Source of the DNA: Branchiostoma floridae
Taxonomy: Eukaryota > Chordata > Leptocardii > Amphioxiformes > Branchiostomatidae
NCBI RefSeq assembly: GCF_000003815.2
Contig: NC_049989.1
Span: 5,953,245-6,017,244 of the forward strand
Length of the DNA: 64,000 bases
Direction: 5' to 3'
In this document: piece by piece, positions 10,562 to 22,700 of the stretch
Layout: every line of letters starts with the position of its first letter
Numbering within the stretch: the first letter of the stretch is position 1
Program-made: the position numbers and the translations under genes
The notes under the pieces: model-generated
Database searches by the model: none
The model's input: the letters and a program-made list of their open reading frames with translations, nothing else
Told to the model about the DNA's origin: nothing

Positions 10562-10835
10562 TCACGTAACGTCATGACATAACTAAGATAGCCACCGCCG
10601 ACATGTTGGTGGGGTTGTTGGATCAGACAAGGTGAACGGTCAGTTGGAATACATGTAGATTGATTGTATTAATAGAATTACCAATTGTCTGTTGATGCCT
10701 TCTTAATATGTAAAGACAAGAGGCAGACAAGTGAGAGGAAAGACATGTCGAGGGAGAGGACAGACATGTTGAGGTAGAGGTCGAACATTTAACCCACCAA
10801 CATGGCGGACGCTAGATGACGTCATAGTCACGTGA
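10562..10835. repeat. Foldback MITE-like element
   Basis: The left arm (about 10562-10615) contains TCACGTAACGTCATGAC and CCGACATGTTGGTGGG. The right arm (about 10791-10835) contains the reverse complement (CCCACCAACATGGCGG, ATGACGTCATAGTCACGTGA). The loop holds a short tandem AGACATGTcGAGGgAGAGG motif. No open frame. Confidence 0.6.
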
Positions 10836-13800
10836 TAGTAAGCACACTATGGTAATAATACGTGTCGATGTATATGACGTAGCCTTTGTGGCTTAGCTCC
10901 TCTCTGTTTCCACCATGACTATACGGTATTTTTGTTGTAATGATGAATATATATCGTACAACAAATTAAATGTAATCAGTTGCCGATTAGTCATCGAGTG
11001 ACCACGTGATGACGACTTGTTAACCTGTAGACCTCTTTGTTGGCGCTTCTATTGTTTGTTAAGTGACTTTGGTCAAGTGCTGTGCACTTAGATCCGTTTT
11101 GCGACGTGCTTGAACACACTGTGGTAAATATGTGTAACCTGTAATGTAAAATTGATGAAAGATCGATTGTAGAGAGACAGTTTTTAGCGAAACCTTGTCA
11201 AGAACATTCTGTCTGAAATGTTGTGCTGGAGTTATGTAACGTTTCTGTGCAATATTAAACAAGGACGTACGTGACGCATTGGTCTAGTGTGGTTTTTGAT
11301 AAACAATGATAACGTGGAATATGATATTATAGATTGGATTATGTAGCATTTCTTTCAACGTTAACATTGTCATGCATGTCTTTGTAATTACTAAGCTAAC
11401 ATTATAACGTGTGTTTATGTGAGAGTGTAATTTATCCTATTATCCTGCTAAATTCACGTCCGATGCTCAATCCGGACACGAAAATGACTGTGTGTGTAAG
11501 GGGGGTGGGGGGTGGAGGTGATAAACAACTAGCACTAGAGTTGTCTCTTATCGTCAGAACATGCTGGAAAACGAAAAGATATTATTCCATTTTGTTTTTC
11601 CATTTGCAGAATAAGATAGGTTGCTTTGGTGTTGGCTTATGTTACCATATAAATAACATCAAATAAACCGTGTTCCCCAGCATGAAGATGGGGTCTCACG
11701 CTCAGTAACAAAATTACCAAGGAGCAGGCGGATCTTCCACAGATCACTACTGTGCAGCTCCGATAACAGGCTCAGAGGATGGCGGCAAATGTCAGAAAAT
11801 GTAAAACCTTGATATATCGGATTTTTCGTCTCAGGCAATGACCAATGAAAGAACGAAACTTCTTCAAGCGCCGGTGTGCCCAGCTCTCCCCCACAGGGGT
11901 AGTCACGGTGTATTGTGTGCCCACCACCTTACCTCTGCTCTTACTGCGTGTCTAATTCTATTCAACCCTAGAGGTTTTCATGAGGAACTATTGGATTATA
12001 GAAAACCTGGAGTGCGAAAGTAGGTTCATGGATGATTCGCTGCCATGCCAAGTCAGAAAGCGGTGATCCAATCTCTTACAAACGGCTACAAAATTGCAGT
12101 AGACACTGAAGACATTTCGGAGCAACCCTGTGAAACTATCGTGAAACTACTTTGCAAGATAGCGCTAGAAAGTAATGTGATGTTGTGAAACCGTCTAAAA
12201 TATCACTATCGACTGTATGATCTTTATTGACACAACAGAAGTACTTGCATCCTATATTTATACAATTAAGTGTAATGTAACGACCGTATCAGTGATCTGA
12301 TTACTGAAAAACTAGCCCCATCCTAAACCGATGGTAAACCAGGTGGTGTCCGTTTGTGAACGACAGCATTTTGCGCTGCTGTTGGAAGCATATTACAACA
12401 GTAATAGATCAAAGAACTCCTCAGATCTTGCTTCCAAAATGACTCATCCTCTTCAAAAGCACTCTTGTTGCAAACTTATCCGAGAGCTGACTCGAGTCTC
12501 TAACAGCGCTTGTAGCGCACAACCTGCTTGTTCTTTCTGAAATATTTGACACCTTGGCACACAGACTTGATTAAAACTACACAGGGGAATTCTAAAACGT
12601 ATCATATCAATTATTCTACTTGACAGTCTTCAAATTAATTCCCAATTAGATTCCGTTCTAATCTGCAACTTACGCGTCTGTAGGGAATACCTGACACAAA
12701 GCTGGTTACATTTACAAGGTCTGTAGTTCATTCAACTTAACATGACATTTTGCCACATCATTGACAATGTCGATACAGAAACATATTATTATCTTGCCGC
12801 GACATATCTTGACATTTCCTTGTCTACGCCTCTTCTAATCCATCCCCAAGTAGATTCGGAATGTATGGAATGATTAACGGATGCTCTTACAAAGCTTTCA
12901 ACTTATAAGTGCCAAAGAAATAATGTTGTATCTGGTGAGTATTCCGCACAACACAGGAAGATAAATTGATGGCTTAGGCTCTTCGAATATGTAGACATCA
13001 AGCAAATTCAACACCGAATCCTCGTGCGCAAATGTGAAAGAGTTCCGTTGGGAAATATGTTTGAAAATAGGTCTATATTCAATAAAGTAATCTACTGCTT
13101 CGTACAAATGCTCTTTCAGGAGTTTCCTACGTAGATACTATCTGTTCAGGAAAGTTATTTTCAGAAATATATGTGGCATTTTCAACACCAGTGGGGGTGG
13201 GATTTTATCGAAAGTAATACGTCATTCTGTCATTCGCAGGGCCATACGTACTCCGCTTATCCAGTATCTCACACTGACAGAACTCATTCCTTACTCTGGA
13301 ACGTTTGGAAAGTTGTGAATTTTCTTTGTAACAGTGAATCGTGACCGGATAATGTTCACTTGACACATTTTCCCGAATGGCTGAGGTTGTTGAACTAGTC
13401 TGTAATGGGGTGATAGGACGAACCTATTTGCGGTTCGTGTCACAAGAAAAACACATCATAACAGGTGTTTTTGTTTGAGTTATCGGTGGAAGCACAGTAC
13501 TTTAAACTAAGTCGCCATCACGTTATCTCAATGGTACATACATGTGTAGGAAACATGAGGCTTTTAGGTTAGATCTACTTTCACTGTACCCAATGGCAAC
13601 TGTTCGGGCCACAGATAGATCTGAGGAGGTAGAATTTCAAGTAAAATTCTCTGTCCGTGCTTCTTCCGCCATAGATTATGTTTCAAATGGACCTAAGTAT
13701 GTTTTTTCTGATGCCTTAGACGAATGTCTGAGATAGATCTGAGGAGCTAGAGTTTAAAGTAAACATCTTCTCTGTCTGTGCTTCTCCCGCCATAGTTTAT

Positions 13801-14580
13801 CTTTCAAACGGACCTAAGAATGTTTTTATGATGCCTTAAGCTAAAATGATGAAGGGATAGGGATGCGCTTTGATTACCGGATGTTGTGGTGCCTACAGTT
13901 TTCGTTGCACTTAGCGTCCGCAGATTGTACATCGTTTCTTCTAGTCTGACACGTTTCAGACATCTGAGTGATAGTAGCTTATCATCAGAACGACAGACCC
14001 CATCACGATCAAAGTCACAACAGCTTTGAACGAGATCTTGTCGTCGTCTTGCCGTCTGTAAGTAAGTATCCGCGGGGCAAAGAGTGTCTCGAGTACGGTA
14101 CAGATGTAATTCCCAACGACAGCTGAGATCTTTTACGAGCACACACCTCTTTGCTCGGCCGTGGAGACATTGTATAGTGTAGATGGCTGGATTTGCTCGC
14201 CCGTGGAGACATTGTGTAGTGTTGATGACTGGATTTGTGCTCCATTTCTAAGAGTCCAGAATGACCTGACGTACCACTTACTATATTTCATGGACCACCC
14301 ATGCCCCACAGTGTGTACAAATTGACGGTGCCTAGGTGGCGAGCAGTATTTACCACTGAGAACACCATAAACATAAGCTGCTCAAACGGTTCATACTGGA
14401 GCTTACCTTGGGGTTGGGAGTGTTTTTCTGGGTAATGGAGGAAAATCTGCGTCGCTGTCTGTAATAAACAACTGGGTTTGACTCGGCTGGTGGTTTCATA
14501 GTATAACACTAGAGAAATAAGTTATAGCTGTTGAGGTGGGTAAGACCGGTCCTTTTCTTGGTGCTGAAAGTAGTGTTTAG

Positions 14581-14680
14581 NNNNNNNNNNNNNNNNNNNN
14601 NNNNNNNNNNNNNNNNNNNNNNNNNNNNNNNNNNNNNNNNNNNNNNNNNNNNNNNNNNNNNNNNNNNNNNNNNNNNNNNN
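14581..14680. other. Assembly gap (100 N)
   Basis: Exactly 100 N, a conventional placeholder, lying inside the degenerate tandem array. Repeat collapse is a likely cause. True length unknown. Confidence 0.99.
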
Positions 14681-15197
14681 TTTGCCATGGACATAAAATT
14701 AGCGCTAGCTTTTAGGGTGACTTAAATTGTCCATGACCTTGGTGCTGATAGTTTCGCTTACACACATAGCTATGGCCAACTACGTGGATAACGGTCGATA
14801 CCGTTGACAGTACATGCAGTAAATGCTTATTACTGTGGTGGCTAAAAGTGGTCCTGAAAAGGTGTTTCTCTAATGGAGGGGCATCTGCTATGTTTATATC
14901 TGAATCACATAACTGGACATCTGTGTAGCTAACGCTACATATCATTGACAGCAAGTAAAGGTCCTCGACACCTGTTGGTGCTAAAAAAGGTGTGTGTTTC
15001 GCTCTGAAATGGAGAGAGATCTGCGTCTGTATTACACTCGTCAGGGGTGACTACGTGACTGAGGGTATTGGCCGTTAGAAAATGTCACCTTTAAAGTGGC
15101 TACTATTGGCCCTCTCCTTAGTGCTGAAAATAGTGTTCCGTTAATAGAGGAACATCTTTATTATGTATCAGCGTCCCACAACTTAGAGGGACTACGT

Positions 15198-15260
15198 GGT
15201 TCATAGAAGTTTATTTTGCAAGTTCGTGCCCGAGGGCTAATTGCAAGTACATGGTATACA
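15198..15260. repeat. Dispersed repeat, copy 1 (GCCCGAGGGCTAATTGCAA family)
   Basis: The segment TTTATTTTGCAAGTTCGTGC plus CCGAGGGCTAATTGCAAG closely matches 27617-27660. A reverse-complement polyadenylation-like TTTATT at one edge suggests the tail of a retroposon inserted on the minus strand. Confidence 0.6.
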
Positions 15261-15467
15261 CATAGTGACAATGGACAGCCATAAACAATATTCTAATCTA
15301 ATACTAGTGTTGGCTATTTCTAAACAGGTTGGGTTTGACTTCTTTTTTGGAAGCAGAGGGAGACGAAAAGCCCCACATTTTCTAAAATTTGTGGGTTCTG
15401 CGATTTCAAGAGAAAAGTAGCTTTCTGTTCGTCTGTCAATGTGGGGAAGTTGGGATAATACTTAATG

Positions 15468-15926
15468 GTGTATACTAGGGCTGGGTATCGGTACAGCGTA
15501 CCGGTACAAAACCGGTTTTTCTTATTGGACCGGTCCAGAAAAACCGGACCTGAAAAAAATGGGTGGACCGGATGTTGGACCGATTAGAAAATTAACAGAT
15601 TATTTCATCAGGCATTCACACGTTTTGTCGCTTGCAGGTGGAAGAAAATAACAAGCGTGAAGTAGAGTAGAGTTTATAGTAATTTCTAGTAAATTCTACC
15701 AAGTTTTTCAGCCTATCGTACAAGTACAGTTAGCGTTGTAGGATTTTAAAACGCCAGTGTAAGTCTAATACTCCACAAAACAGATTTCTTGGTAGTGAAA
15801 TGGACCATTGGTATGAGTCATACTGAATCAGGTCCAGGTTCAGGTCCGGACCTGGACCTGATCCTTTGGACCTGAACCGGACCTGGACCTGAATTTTCTG
15901 TACCGGTACCCAGCCCTAGTGTATAC
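15468..15926. mobile_element. 443-bp hAT-like MITE with TAGGGCTGGGTA termini and 8-bp duplication
   Basis: The element 15476-15918 begins TAGGGCTGGGTATCGGTAC and ends with the near reverse complement (GTACCGGTACCCAGCCCTA). GTGTATAC flanks both ends (15468-15475 and 15919-15926), a perfect 8-bp target duplication as expected for hAT transposition. The interior is rich in ACCGG/CCGGT and in AGGTCC/GGACCT blocks in both orientations. There is no transposase, so it is non-autonomous. It sits inside the degenerate array and so is younger than it. Confidence 0.85.
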
Positions 15927-18609
15927 CCTTGACAGCACTGTAAAATGAGTGCCTTTCCTTTACCCTTTCCTTGATGCTGAAAGTAGTTATTGAGATATTG
16001 TAGGGATACCTTCCGCATTTGTGCCTTTTATATACATGTAGATATCATGCAGCCAGGAGCGACTACGGGAAGACCTGTGCTTAACGGTGACCATTTACCT
16101 AACCTTGGTTCTGAAAGTAGAGTGCTTATGTTACGGTGTGGAATCTCCTGTTTAGATATCCGGTGCAATGCCCGTGGCGTAAAAAAACACAGTTCGGTAC
16201 TGAGATTTGATAACATTGAGTACAAGTTGCACTCTGCACGAACTGAATGGTTTGAACTCCTCGGTCCCGTTAATCAAAGTTTGCCGAAGGGATAAGCAAC
16301 CATTACGTATCTACTTGTACTTTTGTGCAGTGTCGACAAGAGCTGAGGAGCTGCTTTTTAAAACATGTCATTCATCACAGGCAACGATAATATTCTCTCT
16401 GAAGATAAAAGCTCAAGATAGATCTAAGAAAACATGGTAAGTATTCCTCTTGCCAGGCGTAAAGCGGGGCTTGTATTGAAACATATCTTGTGATCAGACA
16501 GGTTTTGCCTTCCGTGACTTTATCTTAAAACTACGTTTCTACCTGTGTCGGCTTCTGAGATAAACCTTGTGAAGTGCCTTACAATTTGTCAAGTGTAATG
16601 TTAATGGCTTTATTAGAATAGTGTTGGAGATAAAGAACAATAGTGTGACAAAACGATCGTTATCAGAATGAAATAGGAGTCATTCAGTCGTTGATGGTAA
16701 ATCTTCACAGCGATGAAAATGTAAAATTCCCTCTACTGTAATACTGTGAGATTGTATCGTAAGTTTTCCTGTAAAGACAGGAGATTGCATTATAGATTTT
16801 ATACGAAAGCCTCGAGATTGTACATGGATCTCATTAACTCCCGGCAATCTGATCGCAAAGATAGATGGCGTTAATTAACCGTTACATACAGCAGCACGTT
16901 AGTCTTCGGTGGGATCAAATATGACGCTCACCGACGCTTTTGCCAAGGGTATGTAGCATTGATTAACTGCGTCTCACAGCTGTATAATACACTTCGATGG
17001 AATCAATATGCCGTACAAATATCCTGGTTGTAAAGTTTCATCATTCCATTTGATGGAACGTAAAATTTGATAAAAACTCTTTTGATTCCCCCTGGCGCAG
17101 TAACAAGTGAGATGAGTTGCAAAATGAGATCTTGATGGATGTACGATTTCAAAAATCGTTCAAATGCCGGAGATAGTTGGTTTAGACTGTGTTGTGGTAG
17201 ATCCACGAGGATTTAATGGTACCCTATCATGTGGTCTGGTTTATTGATGCATCAATGGTCGCAGACAGATAGTGATGAGACTAGGGCAGGGGGTCAAGGA
17301 GAGGGCAAACCAGTTGAGACTATCTGAATCTCAAGCCGGCTTGTAGGTCTCCAATGGGCCTTGAATGTCTGATAAGGCCCCCACGCCATCTGATAGACTG
17401 GACGATGTACAAAACGTGTCAAAGGCATTCATGTTCATACCTCAGCCGGATATAGACACATCAATGATCTATAAAAAGACCGGATTGCTCCATTTCATAC
17501 AATCTTGTAGAGACCCTTACCCAACCGCCACAGGTTTTCCATCGCGGGACTAGCCTTGTCACTTTTATACAGCCACACATCATGGCAGATCATATTCCTT
17601 TATCGACAGTCGTCAATGGTCTATATCTTTCCTCACGCTTTACAAATCCAGTTGTAAGGAGAGATTTACTCTTACATAGGGCAGAAAAGTCGCTTTCGGT
17701 AATCTTAGTTTGTCTGCATCAACTTGATAACTGCAAAACTGATATCTCTTGTCCCACCCTATGTACCTCCACGTCATAAGAGATAAGATAATATTCAATT
17801 ATTGTGTACCAAGATTACGTTTCAATCTTATTAACTTCGAGTTCACACATATTACATTACCAGTACATCAATTTCCTGTGTGACTGATGTTCTGCGCCAA
17901 GGAGAAATGATTTTGGGCGGTTATCGAATTTCTCTTTCATACAGAAGTTTACTTTGGGGGCCTCTAGACTTGAAAAAAAAAACTGATGCACGGCCAACTT
18001 TCATTTTCCTTCATTGATTTTGTCAGAAGATTTGGTACTAAAAGTGCCGAATGATGGATGAAAAGGGTTTTCGGGCACGCTTCAGGTGACTGCCATCATC
18101 TGCGATGTGATCTCAAAAGCCACACGCTGTATGTACTTCATGGACTTGGGGATATTCGTATGATGTGAGACTCTGAAAAAGATTGTCCGAAAGGGTTAAG
18201 GAGCGAAGTGAAAGTGATGTCGGACCAGTTTATTTTTAGTTCAATGAAGACATGATCTCCTACTACGTATGTATATCGGTCCTGGCAGATACGGCAGACG
18301 CTATGTATAGTATGTACTGATGCATTGTGCCGGGGATACTTGAAACGCGGCTTTTAGTTCCCGTCCCATCCTACAGCTCCCGTCCGAGTATTTGTTGGTC
18401 GCTTGAAGGTTGCCGAATCTAAAGATCGAGCGTATTTTTCACTTGAAAATCTACCCCATATTGAACGCGGGTTGGGGGCATTCGAACATCGGTGAACATA
18501 TAGAAATCGCGCACTGAACGAGGTAACAGTCAACACCGGGTGCATTGCCAGTATACTACCGAAAATTTAAGCTCACAGACTCGTCGGTTGATTAATTTTC
18601 CTGCTGTGT

Positions 18610-18705
18610 GACTGTTAAGCTGTACTTCATGTTGAGTGAGTGACAATGTGCTGCCGGGATTCGAACCCACAACCTCCAGTACCCCTCTATATAAAGGGCT
18701 TCAAT
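18610..18705 (-). mobile_element. tRNA-derived SINE fragment (minus strand)
   Basis: Read on the minus strand, GAGGTTGTGGGTTCGAATCCC contains a consensus pol III B-box / T-arm (GGTTCGAATCC, about 18657-18668). No matching acceptor stem or anticodon arm is found, so this is a retroposon remnant, not a tRNA. Confidence 0.5.
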
Positions 18706-19712
18706 GTTGGAATAGCGAGTTTTTAAACCTCATGGCAAGATAACAAATGTCGGCGGATGTTGCTTTATTTCCCGATATTTGCACACAAAAAGGTGACGAG
18801 TGAATACCATGAGTACAGTCTTATTACGACTTAAATGTCATACTAAAAATGTCTTTCTAAAGCATCCAAAGTATATCATATCATAGGGATCTACATTTTT
18901 CTTTCATCTTTAAAGCAAATGAAACCTTACAACGATACATACAGTTCTGTCACTGGTACAAGTCGTCTGACAACTGTTCACAGTCTACTTTGCACAACAG
19001 CCATCTGCTCAACACAAGTACCCAAAGAAGTGAGTACCAAGATTGGCATTGTTATTTCAAATTATAAAAACCTTTGAAAAACCCTATCATACTGTGTTTC
19101 AGCATCTTTGTTACTGTTGTTCTTATGAATACATTCAGGGTCATCTGTTGTTTCACAAGTAAGTCTACTAGGTAAACATAACCAGTAGGTACAAAAATCT
19201 TTAAACACTAAAAAGCTGTACATATTTTGGATGAACTATTTTAGTAGTGTATCATTTTGGTATCGTTTAACGTATCGAAGAGAAGATGAATCAAAATGTA
19301 AGCACAGTTTTGTAACTATGGCAACGCTAAACACATTAATGAAAGAGAAATTCAAGATGATCTCAATAAATTACCAGCAGATCGAACTTCATATTTCATT
19401 CTCACTTAACAGGCAGCCAAAGCTCTCTAACTAGCTGCAGGCTAACTCATTTATAGATAACTCTCTTGCTGTTGCTATGGTAACACTAAATGCAATCACG
19501 AAAAGAAGGTCACAATGATGTCATTACTCTGACAATAAATTGAGCTTCTATATTCTTCATTTTCACTCATCAGACAGACATTCACCAAGGCAGACCAACC
19601 AGATGCAGTCTATTAAAGACTAAACTCTCTTTCTGTTGCTATGGCAACAATGAAGGAAGTTACAAAGACCTGCTTGCAACAATTACGGCGCTCCTAGAGC
19701 CCCTGATTGTTG

Positions 19713-22700
19713 TTATAGTTCGTCGTGAGAGTGATCGTGATCCTTGACTGGTCCGTGCGGACTGTCCAGGTGCCGAGCGACGTTCTTCAGGACTGACACG
19801 TCCATGTCCTTGATCTCTTCCATAGAGACAAAACCCTTCTTCTTCTGGTCCAGGAGACCAAAGATCTGGAGTGGGGAGAAAGAGAAAACTGATCAATCCT
19901 TGTTAGCTAAAACATGATGCAGCACATGAATTGGTAGATTAGCGATCTACAACATGAACGATAACATGTCACAAATATGCAAATTACAGATAGTGGAATG
20001 ACTGTCACAGTAAGCTATAAAAAATTGATAAGCAGTGTTTAGTACAAACATAATGTCTAATTTCTGGGGAAAATTTAAATCTAAGGGATTCCACATGATG
20101 TGCATTTGTAGTAGTCCAATGGCTTTCAGACAACTATCAGTGGAAATACTTGAAGGATTTAAAGTAACAAGACCTGTTGTCAGGTTTTGAAATGCTTTCC
20201 TTTAAGCACAATGCTTTGATATGTTTAAGGAATGACATTTAGAAAAGACTGTATGCAACAATAAGAGCTACAGCTAGTGCACATCAGTTCAGTAGTTAGT
20301 ATGGGAGTTGTGCAAACCTCTCGAGCACGGGGTGCATCAGCCTTGTCACCCATTAGGTCTTCATAGAAGTACTCAAAGTGTTCGGGACGCAGGCGATCAC
20401 GGTCTTTCAACAACGTTAGCAACCCCGCCCGCAATACCTCAGGGTCCATATGTCTCATCGCTAAGACCTGTGTTAGTGAGTGAGCAAAGGGACAGGAACA
20501 TGCGGTGTCAGGTAGGAACAAGTGCAGAGGGGTGTTATCAGACATGGTGACATTAGTGCTGGTACAGCAAGACAGGATGGTGATATGACTGAAATAGGTG
20601 AGTTTATTAAAGGTTCAGGTCATTGCACTGTTCCTCTTGAGTCCTTCACATGAATGAAAAGAACTACATTGAAAATTTCTCAGTGCAAGCCAGGACTGTG
20701 CTGAAAAGAAAAAGACATTAAGCAGAGAAAGTAGTGTGTGTTAGTGTTGGTGGCGCAGAGACCCCTCCCAGTTTTTGCTGGTACTGCACCAACCTCCAGC
20801 ATGTCTTTCTGGTCCTCTTCGGTCATTTCTTCCTCCCCGTCGTCCAATACAGTAGCCTCAAACATGGAGCTAAATATTTCAGCAGTCAGGCTCGTTGTGT
20901 TTCCTTCCCTGAATACTTGCAGCAGACCCTGTCTCAATACTTCTACATTCATGTATCCCATGTCTATAACAATATTATTATTAGATTAGAAAAAAAAAAA
21001 AAAACTAACATAGAATCAACATAATGCACAACCAGCACGAAACAAAAATGTAACCCAGTGTGGTTTCATTTAGATGTGTATAATACATTTGTATCAGCAA
21101 AAAACAAATCGTCTATTCAGAGTAAAGTTTTTGAAGTGTTATACTGTATAAAAAGGGGAATTATTCGTGAGGATTTGACTTTGATTTAGAGAGAAATGGT
21201 TATCATGGTGGTTTTGTGTTTGTAATTAAAAGAAGAAGGTGGGCAAACAGAAATGCTCCTGGTGGTTTTGAGTTTGTGATGAAGATGTCACTGCAAAAAC
21301 CTGCGAACATGAAACCACCTCAAACCTTTCCCACTTTACAGCATCTGATAGCTTTTTGACATTCTCACCTTGTCACCCTTCTTATACGTCCACATCATGT
21401 TGACCTGACTCAGTGGTGTGTACTTGTCGATATCGGTTGTTGCACAGTCAGAGTCATCAAACTCTGGCAGGGGCGACCACATAATGGTACCTGCCATGCT
21501 CCGCCCATAGGAACGTACTTGCTGGAAATAGCCTGTGGGATGTACAGATAATGTTACATTCTACATCAACAACCAAAGTATTTCTAACATGAGATTCTAT
21601 AGAAATAGCACCTACTTGCTACAATGTCAAATAAAGTAAATCTTCCATCTTTTATGACATAGTTTGCTCCAAAAATGAAAGCTCATTATGCTGTTCAAAA
21701 CTAAAAGGTCAGAACAAAGCCTGATCGACACCAAGGAAGCAAGATATCTTGGCTGCAGTTCCTCAAATGATAAACAGGGGGCACTGCAGCACAGTATGAT
21801 CACTGAATGTAGAACGACTAAGATATTCATTGTAAAAAGAAAGGTCTCAGACCTGAAGGTATGAAGATACAGTCTCCAGGTCGAAGGGTTGCCCACGTCC
21901 AGGGAATCTTGGCGATGTGAGGGTTTGTAAAAATGTTGATCATGTCCATGTTCATGGTCGAATAACCCGAGCCAGAAAACTTTCTCTGTGTGAACGAGGC
22001 AGGAAAACAAGTTTGATGAAAGTTATATGTGTTGTAAATGTATGGGTCTATTGAGTTGGGACTTAAAGTAAAGTGATGTAACAAGATGAGGGCTACATAT
22101 GTTGACATAGACTGGCATAGTACTTGTTCTCTTTAGTCCACAGTCCTGTCTTTGGGGTATCAGAACACTAAATGACACCTGTTACAAAGGCTCCCTTGGC
22201 AAACTATCAGTACTGGAATGGGACTGTCAGTGACTTGCAGACAGTACTGATTTGCTGCTGACTACTTACTGTAGCAGCTACTAATTGTTCACAAAATATG
22301 CAAATTTCCAGTCATAGATCAGTCGTTGAATCATGACTGACAGTTGTACATCAGTCATTAAATCATGACTGACAGTCATGGATCAGCAGCAGACCAGTAC
22401 TGGAATCACTGACTGACAGTCGTAGATCAGTCATTGAATCATGACTGACAGTCATAGATCAGCTCTAAGCTACTACCAGTCCCTCCCACCTTCTCTTCCA
22501 GGTCCAGCTGGTCAGCATACTTGGGGTGGATCAGGATGAAGTCCTTGCGGCCGGACAGCAGACAGTGCAGGTTGTGGTCAGCGTCATAGTGCAGGACAGA
22601 GCTGGTCCCGCCTGCCGAGATCCACAGGTTCGACTCCAGGATGTGCTGCCGGAACGTTCCACAGAGTATCGAGCGCGGGACCTGGGAACACATAATGCTT

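Larger units (their letters stand above)
14400..16110. repeat. Degenerate tandem array with CCTTGGTGCTGAAAGTAGTG core
   Basis: Blocks resembling CCTTGGTGCTGAAA(g)TAGTGTTT, followed by AATGGAGGA-ATCTGCGTC and CTGTATTA, recur at about 14407, 14557, 14737, 14975, 15115, 15968 and 16083 with variable spacing. The array is interrupted by the N gap and by the hAT-like element at 15476-15918. The same core also occurs away from the array at about 34425, 34560 and 37694. Unit identity is low, so the array is old. No function can be assigned. Confidence 0.55.
9280..19712. other. Intergenic, no gene recognised
   Basis: Between the GPCR stop and the JmjC gene I find only repeats (listed separately) and AT-rich unique sequence. 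Open frames are short, lack family motifs and are not linked by plausible splice sites. The stretch at 10870-14380 in particular shows nothing I can name. Confidence 0.6.

Noticed and set aside
18640-18700. Possible tRNA gene on the minus strand
   Set aside because: Good T-arm/B-box, but no acceptor stem, D-arm or anticodon arm could be formed; treated as a SINE fragment.
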